DNA of 37,995 nt from Candidatus Curtissbacteria bacterium. GTDB lineage: Bacteria > Patescibacteriota > Microgenomatia > Curtissbacterales > GWA2-41-24. The DNA is taken from assembly GCA_016183325.1 (NCBI GenBank), contig JACPEV010000018.1:1-37995 (forward strand), written 5' to 3'. How positions within the stretch are numbered: position 1 is the first letter of the stretch; every line of letters starts with the position of its first letter. Shown here one piece after another: positions 1 to 10,609 of this stretch. The notes below the pieces were generated by a model. The model was given only the letters and a program-made list of their open reading frames with translations, had not been told where the DNA came from and did no database searches. Made by a program: the position numbers and the translations under genes.

Positions 1-1332
1 ATTATCGGCGGAAACATTCGCGAATGGAGACAAGGTAACGACGTCTCTCCGACAATCAATAGTGTTAACGATTCTAATTCTCAAGAAGTATTTCGAGGCC
101 TGCCCAATACTTTTCTTGGAGGACCGGCGGTAATTGATATGTTGAGTGTAAACTTACCACAAAATTTCCAAGGAAAAACATTAAAAAAGATCACCCTGAC
201 TGATATCATTATTCTTCCTCATCCGACAACTGGTCCGGGATCCGCCCCAGGGTTCATATGGATGGGACTGACCGTCCAGGGTTCTGTCGTCTCACCTACC
301 CCTACCCCTACCCCCACCCCCGTCCCCATCCCCTTCCTCGATTTGCCATGGGATTATCAAGGGAAAACGTTTGAGAATGCGGGCCTTGATCCGGTCTCAT
401 GGTTCGACCATGAATATCCATTACAAAATGTTTCTTGTTGTGAAGAACAGGTCAAGAACTACACTGGCAACACCATAAGTAAACCATATAGATCTCACAA
501 TGGATACGATTATGGACTCAAAAATGGCGTTGAGCTAAACACCCCAGTCTTAGCAGCGGCCTCAGGTACTGCAACTTTCTCCGATGATTGTGGAGCATGT
601 GGGAATATGATTCTCATCGACCATGGTAACGGTTATCAAACAAGATACCTTCATTTACAAAAGGATGGATTGATCGTTTCCGAAGAAGGTGAAGATCATA
701 AGGTATCCGTAGAAAAAGGTCAACAAATTGGCAAAACCGGTATGACTGGCAAGGCAACCGGTCCTCATATTCACTTTTCAGTCTTTCAAGATACCGATGG
801 TGATGAATCTTTTGATGATGAAAATCCTTACGGAGTAACAGATCCGCTAGGATGGGAAGGAAGTCTTCCTGATCCCTGGAGTGAATACAAGTTTGAAGGC
901 AATCCTGATGATGAAACTGATGATAAAACCGGTACGGCAAGTTTTAATCTGTTTATCAAAAGAGCTGCTCCTCAAACTGTTGCCGTTGACCAAAATGGCG
1001 GCACCTTCACTTTCGGTAATCTTGAGGTAACCGTTCCTGCGGATACCGTAGTTGCTCTTTCCAAACTAAGCAACAACTGGGGTCCCTTTGAATCAATCAA
1101 AGATTCAATAAAAAGTATCATCCCCTCATTCTTCCTTGAATTGAAAGACAGTTCCGGCCAAAAGATCACCCAATTCTCCAAGCCAGTACAAATCTCCTAC
1201 GATTATTCCAGTGCCGATCTAAAAAACATCGATGAAGATAGTTTGCAACTTTATTCATTTAACGATCAGACTAACCAGTGGGATCCAATTGCCACCATCC
1301 TGGACAAAATTAACAAAATCGCCAGGGGGTAG
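1..1332 (+). CDS. M23/LytM-family metallopeptidase, secreted or surface, with Pro-Thr linker and ZU5-like region; 5' end outside the window
   Basis: Frame 1 is open from base 1, so the listed ATG at 139 is internal. HNGYDYG, YLHL and GPHIHFS are the M23 zinc/catalytic motifs. PTPTPTPTPVP linker. Ends at a TAG directly after a GGGGG run. Confidence 0.85.
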   Translation: MIGGNIREWRQGNDVSPTINSVNDSNSQEVFRGLPNTFLGGPAVIDMLSVNLPQNFQGKTLKKITLTDIIILPHPTTGPGSAPGFIWMGLTVQGSVVSPTPTPTPTPVPIPFLDLPWDYQGKTFENAGLDPVSWFDHEYPLQNVSCCEEQVKNYTGNTISKPYRSHNGYDYGLKNGVELNTPVLAAASGTATFSDDCGACGNMILIDHGNGYQTRYLHLQKDGLIVSEEGEDHKVSVEKGQQIGKTGMTGKATGPHIHFSVFQDTDGDESFDDENPYGVTDPLGWEGSLPDPWSEYKFEGNPDDETDDKTGTASFNLFIKRAAPQTVAVDQNGGTFTFGNLEVTVPADTVVALSKLSNNWGPFESIKDSIKSIIPSFFLELKDSSGQKITQFSKPVQISYDYSSADLKNIDEDSLQLYSFNDQTNQWDPIATILDKINKIARG

Positions 1333-2081
1333 CACCAACAACCCAAGTTTTAATCAGTGGAGAAAAAGGCCAAGATAATTGGTACCGTTCCGATGTCACA
1401 GTTGAGTTAAACGGTCAAGACAATGATGGCGGAATTGGTCTGCAATATACTCTCTACACCATTAACGGCAATGACTGGTTCGAGTACACTTCTCCACTGG
1501 TTTTTAAAGATGAAAGGACCTTTCAAATTACCTATCAATCATTCGATAAAGCCGAAAACAAAGAAGAAAGGCAAACCCTAATATTTCATATCGACAAAAC
1601 TGCGCCTGAAGCAAAAATATATATTGATCAAGATAAACAGGATTTAATTATCGAAGGTCTTGATCAAAATCAGACTACGGTAGATCGAGAGGACGCTTTC
1701 GCTAAGAAACAAGATGATGCAATTTATACAATTACCGATCTTGCCGGTAATAGTCTGGTTTTAGAGGTAAGAGATAGAGATAAGGCGAAACAAGATACAT
1801 TTAAGATCTATTCCCTAAAATACAATCAGGACTTACCAATAGAGTTGCCGGATAATCACTATAATGTGAAGTACAAGGGCAAAAAGAATAAGTTAAATGT
1901 TGATGAACAAAATTTTGTGATCTGGGGCGAAGTCAAAATAAGGATTAGATATGATCGCAAGAAAGACCAAAGCACAATCATGACCAAAGAGTCAGGCAAA
2001 GAAAGAATCAAAGAGGTAAAAAACGGCTTAATCTTGTTGCAACTTACCACCAATCAAGGTAATCTGGAATATAGCTATTGA
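1329..2081 (+). pseudogene. C-terminal continuation of the M23 protein in another frame (Ig-like/OmpL47-like 'GLQYTLYTINGNDWFEYTSPLVF...FDKAEN...IDKTAP')
   Basis: Frame 3 is open from about 1329 to 2081 with no good start codon. One extra G in the GGGGG run at 1325-1329 would fuse it to the upstream ORF (...ARGVAPTTQVLISGEKG...). The listed ORF 1845-2081 is just its tail. Confidence 0.7.
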
Positions 2082-2083
2082 CA

Positions 2084-2680
2084 ATGAAAAACCTTGCCCG
2101 AAAAGGGAACATTTTAATCGTTGTAGCGATTGCTGCACTAATCACAATTGGGGCAGCATTATATTTCAAGGCAAACCCAAATACTTCAACGTCACCAAAA
2201 GAGCAATACAGCGAGTCACCTCGACCAAAAGAAACAATCAATAATAATTTTAAGAGTTATACCAGTCAAGCGTTAAAAATTTCCTTCAAATACCCGAGTG
2301 ATTGGTTCATAGATGACCGCTACCAAATGGTACTCCTAGCCAATTATCAGACCAACTTAAACAGAGACGATAGACCAAAGGACAATCAAATTGAGATTTT
2401 GATAAATAACTTCTCTAATTGTTTCCCCACTCTAGAAGAAGATTTAATTGATCCTGCCTGTGGACAAGGTAAAGTCAAAAATAAGATTATCTCAAAAGAT
2501 GTTAAGCAAACTTCCGGAGGGCACTTTCTTAAATATACGCTTGACTCATACGATGAAAATCAAAGGATTCAATATTTTTTTCAAAAAGGCGAAAAGATTT
2601 TGGATATCGAAAAACAGCCTGACCCTTCCCAATTTGAAAAAGAATTTGACGAAATCGTTAATTCAATTAGGTTTCTATAG
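2084..2680 (+). CDS. Membrane-anchored protein with PsbP-like/unknown extracytoplasmic domain
   Basis: N-terminal TM helix after RKG, then a polar linker and 'YTSQALKISFKYPSDWFIDD'. ATG at 2084; the listed start at 2078 is a TTG. Confidence 0.55.
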   Translation: MKNLARKGNILIVVAIAALITIGAALYFKANPNTSTSPKEQYSESPRPKETINNNFKSYTSQALKISFKYPSDWFIDDRYQMVLLANYQTNLNRDDRPKDNQIEILINNFSNCFPTLEEDLIDPACGQGKVKNKIISKDVKQTSGGHFLKYTLDSYDENQRIQYFFQKGEKILDIEKQPDPSQFEKEFDEIVNSIRFL

Positions 2681-2787
2681 ACTAAAGGACTTGACCAAAT
2701 CGCCCAATCGTTTAGATATACCCCTTAACTCCTTCAACTTTAAGCTGTAGCCAGAATCTTCTTTAAAATTGTATACTCGTCTGGTGA

Positions 2788-4035
2788 ATGTTTCTAAAAA
2801 TTAAAAATCTTCTTTTTACCCAAACCGCCAAAGATAGCGCAATTGTCCTTTCGGCAACATTAATCAACGTTGTCGCCGGCGGCCTCTTTTTTATTTTTGT
2901 GCCAAGAATTCTCGGGCCTGCCGATTACGGTTTGTTTTCTGTGGTTATCCTTACCACTTTCGCTCTCGCGGCTTTTGCCAATTTCGGCATTGATACCGGT
3001 ATTCTAAGGTTTTTTAAAGCGGCCGATTCTCGAACCAATCAAATCCTCAAACTGGCACTCGAAGCCTATCTGGTAATCGGAATTGCTATCTTTATCGCGG
3101 GAATTTTTCTCTCATCCCTTCTGGCAAATTTTCTGGGTCAAGAAGTTCTTGAGCCGCTCTTTAGAATTGCTTTTTCCGGGCTCATTCTTATTCTTTTGAC
3201 CGATTTTTTTGTCGCAACTCTTCAGGCAAGAAAACAGTTTTTAAAAGCCTCAATCGTTCATGTATCTTCCAATATAGTGCGTCTTTCAATCCTTTTTGTT
3301 GCAGCTTATTTTTTTACAGTTAATCTCCACTTTTTAACAATTTTGTTTTTTGCAGTCTATATTATTTCCATTATCATCGGCAAAGGTTTTGTATCGTTCG
3401 ATTTTTTGTCGGCAAAAAATCATCGTCTGCAGATAAAGAGTTTTTTCGGATTTAATTTTTGGATAGCGGCATCTTTGGCAATTTCTTCAATCCCAATAGA
3501 TAATTACTTACTTTTGATGTTTGCCGGAGCGACTGTTACCGGAATTTATGCCGCGCCTTATAAGATTTTGACATCCCTCGATCAGTTTGCGGGTAACTTC
3601 AGCCGGGTTCTTGCCCCAAGGTTTGTCTCTTTCAATACCAATTCTCAAGCAAAAGAATTCGTCAAAAAAACTATTCCTATTGTTCTTTTCATTTGTTTTG
3701 GAATTTTGATGACGGTATTTGCAGCAAATCCAATAATTAACTTACTACTTGGCGCCCAATACACAGATTCAGTGCTGATATTCCAGATCATTGCCATAAG
3801 TTATATTTTCTATTTTGGCAATACCATACCTGTCAGCTTAATTATTTACTATTTTGGCCAATCAAGAACCGTCTTTTTAATAACCTTAATGGTTAAAACG
3901 GTTTGGGCCATTTTTTCTTTCATATTGATACCCATTTATCAGGCAACTGGTGCCGCTCTTGCCCATGTTATTGCCGCTGTTGTCTCCCTTTCGCTATTTA
4001 CTGCATATGCAGTTTGGCGACTGCAAAAAAAATGA
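2788..4035 (+). CDS. Polysaccharide flippase (Wzx/MATE-like)
   Basis: 415 aa, about 12 TM helices, 'ATLINVVAGGLFFIFVPRILGPADYGLFSVV' typical of polysaccharide biosynthesis flippases. Confidence 0.85.
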   Translation: MFLKIKNLLFTQTAKDSAIVLSATLINVVAGGLFFIFVPRILGPADYGLFSVVILTTFALAAFANFGIDTGILRFFKAADSRTNQILKLALEAYLVIGIAIFIAGIFLSSLLANFLGQEVLEPLFRIAFSGLILILLTDFFVATLQARKQFLKASIVHVSSNIVRLSILFVAAYFFTVNLHFLTILFFAVYIISIIIGKGFVSFDFLSAKNHRLQIKSFFGFNFWIAASLAISSIPIDNYLLLMFAGATVTGIYAAPYKILTSLDQFAGNFSRVLAPRFVSFNTNSQAKEFVKKTIPIVLFICFGILMTVFAANPIINLLLGAQYTDSVLIFQIIAISYIFYFGNTIPVSLIIYYFGQSRTVFLITLMVKTVWAIFSFILIPIYQATGAALAHVIAAVVSLSLFTAYAVWRLQKK

Positions 4036-4763
4036 CCAGTAAAGTTAAACTTTCGGTAATCGTCCCTTGCTACAACGAAGAGAGTCGCTTTCGGAAGGGG
4101 TTTAATCATTACTATTCTTACTTCAAAAAACAAAATTACTCCTGGGAATTAATTCTTGTTAATGATGGTTCGAAAGACCAAACTTTAAACCTCATGCATA
4201 AACTTGCCGGCAGCAAAAATAATGTAAAAATAATAAGTTACAAAACCAATCGCGGAAAAGGTTTTGCCGTCATTCAGGGAGTTAAAGCTGCCAAGGGTCA
4301 ATATATTCTCTTTACGGATATCGATTATTCAGTTCCTATTGATACGATTGAAAGTTTTTATAAATATTTCAAAAAGGGTTTTCCGGTGGTTATCGGTTCA
4401 AGACGTGTTAAAGGTTCAAAAATCCTAGTTAGACAGAATCTCTTAAGAGAACTTTTAGGGAGGGGATTTACTTTCTTAGTCAATTTATTAATTTGGGGTG
4501 TTCACGATGCCACCTGTGGATTTAAGGCGTTCAATAAAATTGAAGCCAAAAAGGTATTCCAGAAAATAACTATCTATGATTGGGCATTTGACGCAGAAAT
4601 ATTGTTTATTTGCCAAAAATTAGGCATAAAATTTATCCAAGTTCCTGTTAATTGGCGGGATGTTAGGGGAACAAAAGTGTCTTTGCTAAGAGACGTAGCA
4701 AAATCCCTCGTTGGTATTTTTAAAATCTGTTTGAATAATTTCTTTGGAGTGTATAGCAAGTAG
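4032..4763 (+). CDS. GT2 glycosyltransferase, DPM1/ALG5-like polyprenyl-phosphate sugar synthase
   Basis: MTSKVKLSVIVPCYNEE..., VNDGSKDQT, DIDYSVP, GSRR, DATCGFKAF. ATG at 4032 overlaps the flippase stop (ATGA). Confidence 0.85.
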   Translation: MTSKVKLSVIVPCYNEESRFRKGFNHYYSYFKKQNYSWELILVNDGSKDQTLNLMHKLAGSKNNVKIISYKTNRGKGFAVIQGVKAAKGQYILFTDIDYSVPIDTIESFYKYFKKGFPVVIGSRRVKGSKILVRQNLLRELLGRGFTFLVNLLIWGVHDATCGFKAFNKIEAKKVFQKITIYDWAFDAEILFICQKLGIKFIQVPVNWRDVRGTKVSLLRDVAKSLVGIFKICLNNFFGVYSK

Positions 4764-6131
4764 ATGTTGATATTTCTTCCAATAGCTGTCCAGTTATATT
4801 TACTTTTAAATACCAGGTTCACTTTATGGCCAGAAATGGTAGTGTACCCGTTTTTAATGAATAATGGCTTTACACTTTACAAAGATATTATTAATCCGTA
4901 TCCACCCCTCTTCACTGGGTTTTTAGCAACTTTTTCTAAAATTTTTGGATATTCCCCTCTGCCATATCAATATCTTACTTGGATTTTAATATTATTAATC
5001 GATTTTTTGGTTTTCTTTATCTCTCAAAAAATATTTAAGAAATTTAGATATAGTTTTTTCTCTTTGATATTTTTTTCCATCGTCTCTATTCCATTTTCAA
5101 TAAATGGGCTATGGTTCGATTTAGTCCAAACACTGCCTATTCTTCTCGCTGTTTATTATTTCTATAAATTCACAAAAGAGCAAAATTCAGATAAATTGTT
5201 TTTCTCTATTTTATTCCTAACCCTTGCGTTTTTTATTAAACAACAAACTATCTGGCTTCTTTTTTGGTTTATGGCAATTTTAATCTTTAAATTCCGTTCA
5301 ACAAAAGATATCATTTTCAAAAATTCCAAGATATTCTTGCCCTTTTTTATCTTATTAATAATTCCAGTAATAATTTTTGCTCAAAAAAATTTATTAAAAG
5401 AGTATCTTTTTTGGAATTATTATTTTCCCTTTTTTCAAGCTTCTTCGATGCCGGGTTATATCCTAATTCCAACAGCAAAACAATTACTCGTTGTTATCTC
5501 TCTCCCATTATTTTTTTTGCCTTTAATTTTTAAAAAAAGATCCACAAAATTTTTCTTAGGATCAAGTTTTGTCAGTTTTTTATTTGCATATCCTAGGTTC
5601 GATTACTTTCATCTTGTTCCAGCTCTGGCAATTATGTCTATAGTAATATCTGAAAACTTTAAAGCCTTTGCTAAATCTCAATTATCGGTGAAATTAATAT
5701 TTCTGATAAGTCTAATTTTTCTTTCTATTCTGTTCACAAGATACCTTGCTAGAAACTGGACATCTGAAATTAGATTTTTTGAAAAAGATATCACCCAAAC
5801 TGCTCGATTTATTCAAAACATTACAGACTACGACGAAACTATCTACATTCAAAATGGTCCAGATCAACTCTTCCCGCTCGCCAACAGAATTCCTCCAAAA
5901 CCTTGGGCCGATGAATTTCCTTGGTATCTGGAAATAGCTGGCCTGCAAGATAGAGTCATTTCTGGAATTTCCCAGTCCAACCCAAGATTTATCGTTTTTA
6001 AACCTTATACAGTTGCCAAGCGTTATGAAATTGGAGCTTACACACCCGAAAAAATCGCCAATTACATCGAAATTAACTATCAAAACCTTTACCAAATATC
6101 TGAGTCCTTATGGTTAAAAATAAAGAAATAA
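4764..6131 (+). CDS. GT-C type polytopic glycosyltransferase (PMT/ArnT-like)
   Basis: Multi-TM protein, 'FTLYKDIINPYPPLFTGFLA' resembling the first-loop motif of GT39/GT-C enzymes. Confidence 0.6.
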   Translation: MLIFLPIAVQLYLLLNTRFTLWPEMVVYPFLMNNGFTLYKDIINPYPPLFTGFLATFSKIFGYSPLPYQYLTWILILLIDFLVFFISQKIFKKFRYSFFSLIFFSIVSIPFSINGLWFDLVQTLPILLAVYYFYKFTKEQNSDKLFFSILFLTLAFFIKQQTIWLLFWFMAILIFKFRSTKDIIFKNSKIFLPFFILLIIPVIIFAQKNLLKEYLFWNYYFPFFQASSMPGYILIPTAKQLLVVISLPLFFLPLIFKKRSTKFFLGSSFVSFLFAYPRFDYFHLVPALAIMSIVISENFKAFAKSQLSVKLIFLISLIFLSILFTRYLARNWTSEIRFFEKDITQTARFIQNITDYDETIYIQNGPDQLFPLANRIPPKPWADEFPWYLEIAGLQDRVISGISQSNPRFIVFKPYTVAKRYEIGAYTPEKIANYIEINYQNLYQISESLWLKIKK

Positions 6132-8035
6132 AAGAACGAAAGCTTTTGGTTGCCCTTTTTATTATTTGCTTATCTTTTTTTGCTCCATTTCTCATAAAAC
6201 CCGAGCTTTTAACAACAAAAGATAATGATCTAGGACGAACTTATATCCCCATTGCAAATTTCATCCACAAATCGTTCGCAGATTATAAACAATTTCCCTT
6301 GTGGCGGTCTGACCAAATGATGGGAGAAACATTTATCGCAAATCCTGTTTCTTCAATTATTTATCCTGCAAATTTTCTATTTTTTTCAAACAATATTAAT
6401 TTGGCAATTATTATTTACTTATTGATCCATTTCGAGGTTGCAGCCATATCAACTTATTTTTTGGCAAAGTCCTTTAACTTATCACTTTTGTCCTCCTTTG
6501 GTGCGGCTATTTTCTATGCTTTTTCAATAAAAATGTTTTTTCATCTCTCAGCAGGTCACCTCACAATGATTGCCGCCTTTTCATATTTCCCGCTACTTTT
6601 TTTATCAGTCAGAAAAGTACTTTTTAAACAAAAATTTGGCTGGCAGGCAGTAGGGGCAATATCTCTAGCTTTCATTTATGCAACATATCCCACTATTTTC
6701 TTTTACAGCGTGGTTTTCATAATTCTTTATTTTATTTATTTTTGCTTGAGCATTAAAAAAATTACTTTAGACCAAACAACTGCCTTGATCTCCATGTTCA
6801 TTATCACTTTTTGTCTTTCAGCTATTGTCATATTACCCCAGTTAGAATTTGCTCCACTTTCAACCAGGTCTACCTTAAAAATAGAAGACGTCGCTTTACC
6901 CCTCTGGAATTTTAGGAGGTTTTTGACAAGTATTTTTTTGCCTTATCTTGATTTTAACAGTTTTGATCATGAATCATTTCTCTATCTTGGATTAGTTCCA
7001 ATATTTCTTTCAATTTACACATTTTTGAAACTTCCTAAATTTAAAAAATTATTTTTATTATCAATAGGTTTTTTAACTTTACTTTTCATTGTTGGTCTCT
7101 CAACTCCTTTTTTTGAACTTACTTATAAACTCGTTCCATTTTTAAAATATTCACGAATCACGACTCGGCTTTGGTTTGTAGTTGCCTTAGTCACCGCCAT
7201 ATTGGCAGCATTTGCTCTTGAAAGAATTAAAAATCAAAAATTCAAGCTTTTAATTATTGTTTTTTTTATTTTCGAGTCTTGTTTTATAGCTATTAGAAAA
7301 ATTAATAGTGTCCCAAGTTTAACATTCGCAAATGAGGAACTTTATAGGTACTTATTGCAAGATAATGATATTTTTAGAGTCTATTGCACAACTTATTGTT
7401 TTAATCCTCAACAAATTTCAAAATTTAAAATTCATCTCTTAAACGGCGAGACTCCAATCCAGGATGCAAAATTTATTAAATTTTTAGAGATAGCAGGTAA
7501 TTATAATTATTCGGATTTTGCAGTAATATTCCCCCCTTATCAGATTTGGCAACAAGAAAATCCCCCGATCCCATACTCCAAACTTTTGGGTCAGGCAAAT
7601 GTGAAGTATGTAGCCTCCACTTATCAAATAATAAGTTCGGAATTTGATTTTATTGACAAATTTGACAATATCTATTTATATAAAAATAAAAATTACCAAA
7701 AAAGAGTATATTTTAAGCTGTCATCCGATTCTGCTCAAATCGAAAAATATTATCCAAATAACGTTATTATAAAAGTAGAAAGATCATCTTCCACTCGGGA
7801 AATGATATTTTCGGAAAATTATTTTCCTGGATGGTATGCATATTTTGATCATCAAAAATACGAAGTTGAACCAGCGGATTATAATTTCAGGAAAATTATC
7901 ATTCCTCCTAATACAGAAATGGTTGAGTTAAAATATCAACCGCAGAGTCTTGCGGCAGGCAAGACTATTACTTTTGCAAGCGTTATAAGTTTGTTAATAA
8001 TTTATATCCATATTAGAAAAAGAAAAAATGGCTAA
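6110..8035 (+). CDS. YfhO-like large membrane protein (putative GT-C glycosyltransferase)
   Basis: 641 aa, polytopic, 'SRITTRLWFVVALVTAILAAFALERI' and C-terminal 'SENYFPGWYAYFDHQKYEVEPADYNFRKIIIP', characteristic of YfhO-family proteins. Confidence 0.7.
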   Translation: MVKNKEIKERKLLVALFIICLSFFAPFLIKPELLTTKDNDLGRTYIPIANFIHKSFADYKQFPLWRSDQMMGETFIANPVSSIIYPANFLFFSNNINLAIIIYLLIHFEVAAISTYFLAKSFNLSLLSSFGAAIFYAFSIKMFFHLSAGHLTMIAAFSYFPLLFLSVRKVLFKQKFGWQAVGAISLAFIYATYPTIFFYSVVFIILYFIYFCLSIKKITLDQTTALISMFIITFCLSAIVILPQLEFAPLSTRSTLKIEDVALPLWNFRRFLTSIFLPYLDFNSFDHESFLYLGLVPIFLSIYTFLKLPKFKKLFLLSIGFLTLLFIVGLSTPFFELTYKLVPFLKYSRITTRLWFVVALVTAILAAFALERIKNQKFKLLIIVFFIFESCFIAIRKINSVPSLTFANEELYRYLLQDNDIFRVYCTTYCFNPQQISKFKIHLLNGETPIQDAKFIKFLEIAGNYNYSDFAVIFPPYQIWQQENPPIPYSKLLGQANVKYVASTYQIISSEFDFIDKFDNIYLYKNKNYQKRVYFKLSSDSAQIEKYYPNNVIIKVERSSSTREMIFSENYFPGWYAYFDHQKYEVEPADYNFRKIIIPPNTEMVELKYQPQSLAAGKTITFASVISLLIIYIHIRKRKNG

Positions 8036-9122
8036 AATCGCGATCTTAAGTTTCTATTCTCAAGTGGTTGAAAGAGGAGTAGAAACTTTTGCACTTGAAA
8101 TAGGCAAGAGACTCTCTCAAAAACATAAAGTTACAGTTTTTCATACCGGTCAGCAAAAAACACAAAATTTTGCGCAAATTAGCAAATCATCCGGCTTAAA
8201 TTTTGTTTCAATAAAAATGACATCTGCTTCTCCGATAAGCTCAAAGGGCTTATTGGGGAAACTCAATTTAGATAAACAATCATTCAGAATATTGGTTTTT
8301 ACTTTAAAAGTTTCGCCAATAATTTTTAAAAATAAATATGATTTGATCATTCCGTTAAATGGAGGATGGCAAATAGCCATCGTCAGAATTTTATCAAAAC
8401 TAACAGGCTCAAAAATTTTAACTTCTGGCCACGCAGGTGTCGGATCGGATGATGCCTGGAACCTTCTTTTTAGGCCAGACGTCTTTGTGGCTCTTACGTC
8501 TGCCCAAGCTAAGTGGGCTAAAAGACTTGCACCAGAAGTCAAAATAGCCCTCATCCCTAATGGAGTAGATTTGGCTAATTTCAATCCTAAAGTTAAAGCC
8601 AAAGATATCCCTCTCCAAAAGCCAGTTGTCATCTGCACATCTGCTCTGGTTCCATACAAAAGGGTAGAACTAACTATAAAAGCAGTCGCTAAAGCCAAAG
8701 ATCTTAGCCTACTTGTTTTAGGCGATGGTGAAATGAGAGGTGTTATTGACAGTGTCGGGAAAAGAATACTGGGCAAAAGGTATCTAAGGCTGGTAGTGCC
8801 GTACGATAAAATGCCTGCTTACTATAGAGCTGGAAATGTCTTTACGTTGGCATCAAAAACTGAAGCTTTCGGAATTTCCTACGTAGAGGCAATGGCCTGC
8901 AACCTGCCTGTAGTTACGACCTATGATAGTTCAAGGGAAGAAATCGTTGGACAAGCCGGTATTCTCACAAATCCTGTCGACATTGACCAGTATGCTAAAG
9001 ATCTCAAGATAGCCTCCCAAACAGAATACAGAAATATTCCATATAACCAGGCTCTCAAATATAGCTGGAATAAAATAGCCGGAAAATATTCTAATTTGAT
9101 AAATCAAATGTCACACGAATGA
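8028..9122 (+). CDS. GT4 glycosyltransferase
   Basis: VCTSALVPYKRVELTIKAVA, FTLASKTEAFGISYVEAMACNLPVV: GT-B/GT4 C-domain motifs. Confidence 0.88.
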   Translation: MAKIAILSFYSQVVERGVETFALEIGKRLSQKHKVTVFHTGQQKTQNFAQISKSSGLNFVSIKMTSASPISSKGLLGKLNLDKQSFRILVFTLKVSPIIFKNKYDLIIPLNGGWQIAIVRILSKLTGSKILTSGHAGVGSDDAWNLLFRPDVFVALTSAQAKWAKRLAPEVKIALIPNGVDLANFNPKVKAKDIPLQKPVVICTSALVPYKRVELTIKAVAKAKDLSLLVLGDGEMRGVIDSVGKRILGKRYLRLVVPYDKMPAYYRAGNVFTLASKTEAFGISYVEAMACNLPVVTTYDSSREEIVGQAGILTNPVDIDQYAKDLKIASQTEYRNIPYNQALKYSWNKIAGKYSNLINQMSHE

Positions 9123-10609
9123 ATCTCACACGCAAAATTAGGGAATATTATATTCTAATTCTCATCTTAATTTTTGCTGGTATTCTAATATCCATCAATC
9201 TTGACAAACCATTCATTGGGCATCATGACTGGAACGGTGCATGGTATTCTAATTTTGCCAGGAATTTTACAAGATACGGTCTTCTTCAAACAAAATTCGG
9301 CTCTGTCTTAAATTATGATTTTGTAAACCCTTCTGATTTTCGTTATTTTACTCACTATCCGCCATTATTGCCTATTTTGCTATTTGTCAGTTTCAAAATC
9401 TTTGGCATTAGTGAATGGTCGGCAAGGATTGTTCCTCTTTTGTTTTCTCTGGCGACAATAAGCGCAATTTATTTTTTGGGACTTAAATTTTTTGACAAGA
9501 AAACGGCAGTTTTGGCTGCTGCTATTTCGACAGTTTTTCCCATTATGATCTACTTTGGCACCATGCCTGTCCAGGAAGTTCTTGTCCTGCCGCTGGTGTT
9601 AGTTTCTGTCTATTTTTATTTCGTTTTTTTTGAGAAGCCAGATCGCGGCAACTTTCTAAAGTTAATTGCTGTTCTTTTTATATCTCATCTTACCAATTGG
9701 CCTGCTTATTATCTGACGCCTTTATTTTTTTTGCATTTTTTAATTTTTGCAAAATCAAAATGGAAATTGCAGCTCGCACTTGCTTTTCCTGTTTTTAGCC
9801 TTTTGATGTTTGGTTTACATATGGCCCATCTTATTTGGTTGACCGGTAAACCATTTGGAGGTGGCATGATCGAGGTTTTTCTCTATCGTGCCAACTTTGG
9901 CGAAAAACTAATCGGATACAGTACCTTAAATTTTCTTAAAACACAAGCCAGGATGTTGGTCGTTTATTTCACAAGACTTGCGATTGTTCTTAGCGCTGTT
10001 TCCTTATTGTGGATGATTATCAAGATGAAAAATCACCAAATCGAAAGACAAGTTCAGTTAATCACAATTCTTGGAATTTTCGGCGTGACCCACAATTTAA
10101 TTTTCAGAAATATGGCCTTTATTCACGATTACATGATTATTTATCTTTTGCCATTTTTCGCGATTGGCGCATCTCATGGATTTTTTCTGATAGTCAAAAA
10201 TTTTAGGATTTCAAAAACAATTCAGTTTATTCTAGTAACGATTATCCTCGCTCTTGTTCTTTTTGAACGCAATCAATTTGTAAGGACTCTTAAAACAAGC
10301 CAGAATTTTTCCGAAGGAGTCAGGCTGGGGTTGATTATTAAAAAGCTGACTCAATCAGGACAAAAAGCTTTAATTTTGTCGCCTGATTTTAAAAAATACT
10401 ATGAAGTTTTTACGGGATATTATGCAGACCGGAATATTGATTATGATTTGCCACCTTTGGAAAAGATGCAATTAACCATGCAGGAAGGGAGGTATAAACT
10501 GATCGTGGCAATTCCATCACGTGACACGCCTCAAACGCACCTTGATGTTTTACAACAGCACTATCAGATGACTAAAATTGACCAGTTCTATGTTTTTAGC
10601 AAGCTATGA
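9119..10609 (+). CDS. GT39-like membrane glycosyltransferase (PMT_2)
   Basis: 'NLDKPFIGHHDWNGAWYSNFARNFTRYG', 'YPPLLPILL...GISEWSARIVPLLFSLATISAIYFLGLKFFDKKTAVLAA'. Confidence 0.82.
   Translation: MNLTRKIREYYILILILIFAGILISINLDKPFIGHHDWNGAWYSNFARNFTRYGLLQTKFGSVLNYDFVNPSDFRYFTHYPPLLPILLFVSFKIFGISEWSARIVPLLFSLATISAIYFLGLKFFDKKTAVLAAAISTVFPIMIYFGTMPVQEVLVLPLVLVSVYFYFVFFEKPDRGNFLKLIAVLFISHLTNWPAYYLTPLFFLHFLIFAKSKWKLQLALAFPVFSLLMFGLHMAHLIWLTGKPFGGGMIEVFLYRANFGEKLIGYSTLNFLKTQARMLVVYFTRLAIVLSAVSLLWMIIKMKNHQIERQVQLITILGIFGVTHNLIFRNMAFIHDYMIIYLLPFFAIGASHGFFLIVKNFRISKTIQFILVTIILALVLFERNQFVRTLKTSQNFSEGVRLGLIIKKLTQSGQKALILSPDFKKYYEVFTGYYADRNIDYDLPPLEKMQLTMQEGRYKLIVAIPSRDTPQTHLDVLQQHYQMTKIDQFYVFSKL

Noticed and set aside
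300-330. CCTACCCCTACCCC... tract as a functional repeat locus
   Set aside because: It encodes an ordinary PTPTPTP linker of a surface protein; hexamer units keep frame.
614-940. 108-aa minus-strand ORF over the M23 domain
   Set aside because: Antisense to catalytic M23 motifs; His-rich composition is a by-product of the + strand codons.
1845-2081. Independent 78-aa gene
   Set aside because: It is the tail of the frameshifted M23 reading frame, which is open from about 1329.
2681-2787. Minus-strand open stretch ...FTRRVYNFKEDSGYSLKLKELRGISKRLGDLVKSFSL-stop
   Set aside because: About 40 codons, no start codon, no homology I can assert; likely chance.
8150-8776. 208-aa minus-strand ORF opposite the GT4 gene
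   Set aside because: Shadow ORF; the + strand encodes a clear GT4 over the same bases and the antisense peptide has no recognisable motif.
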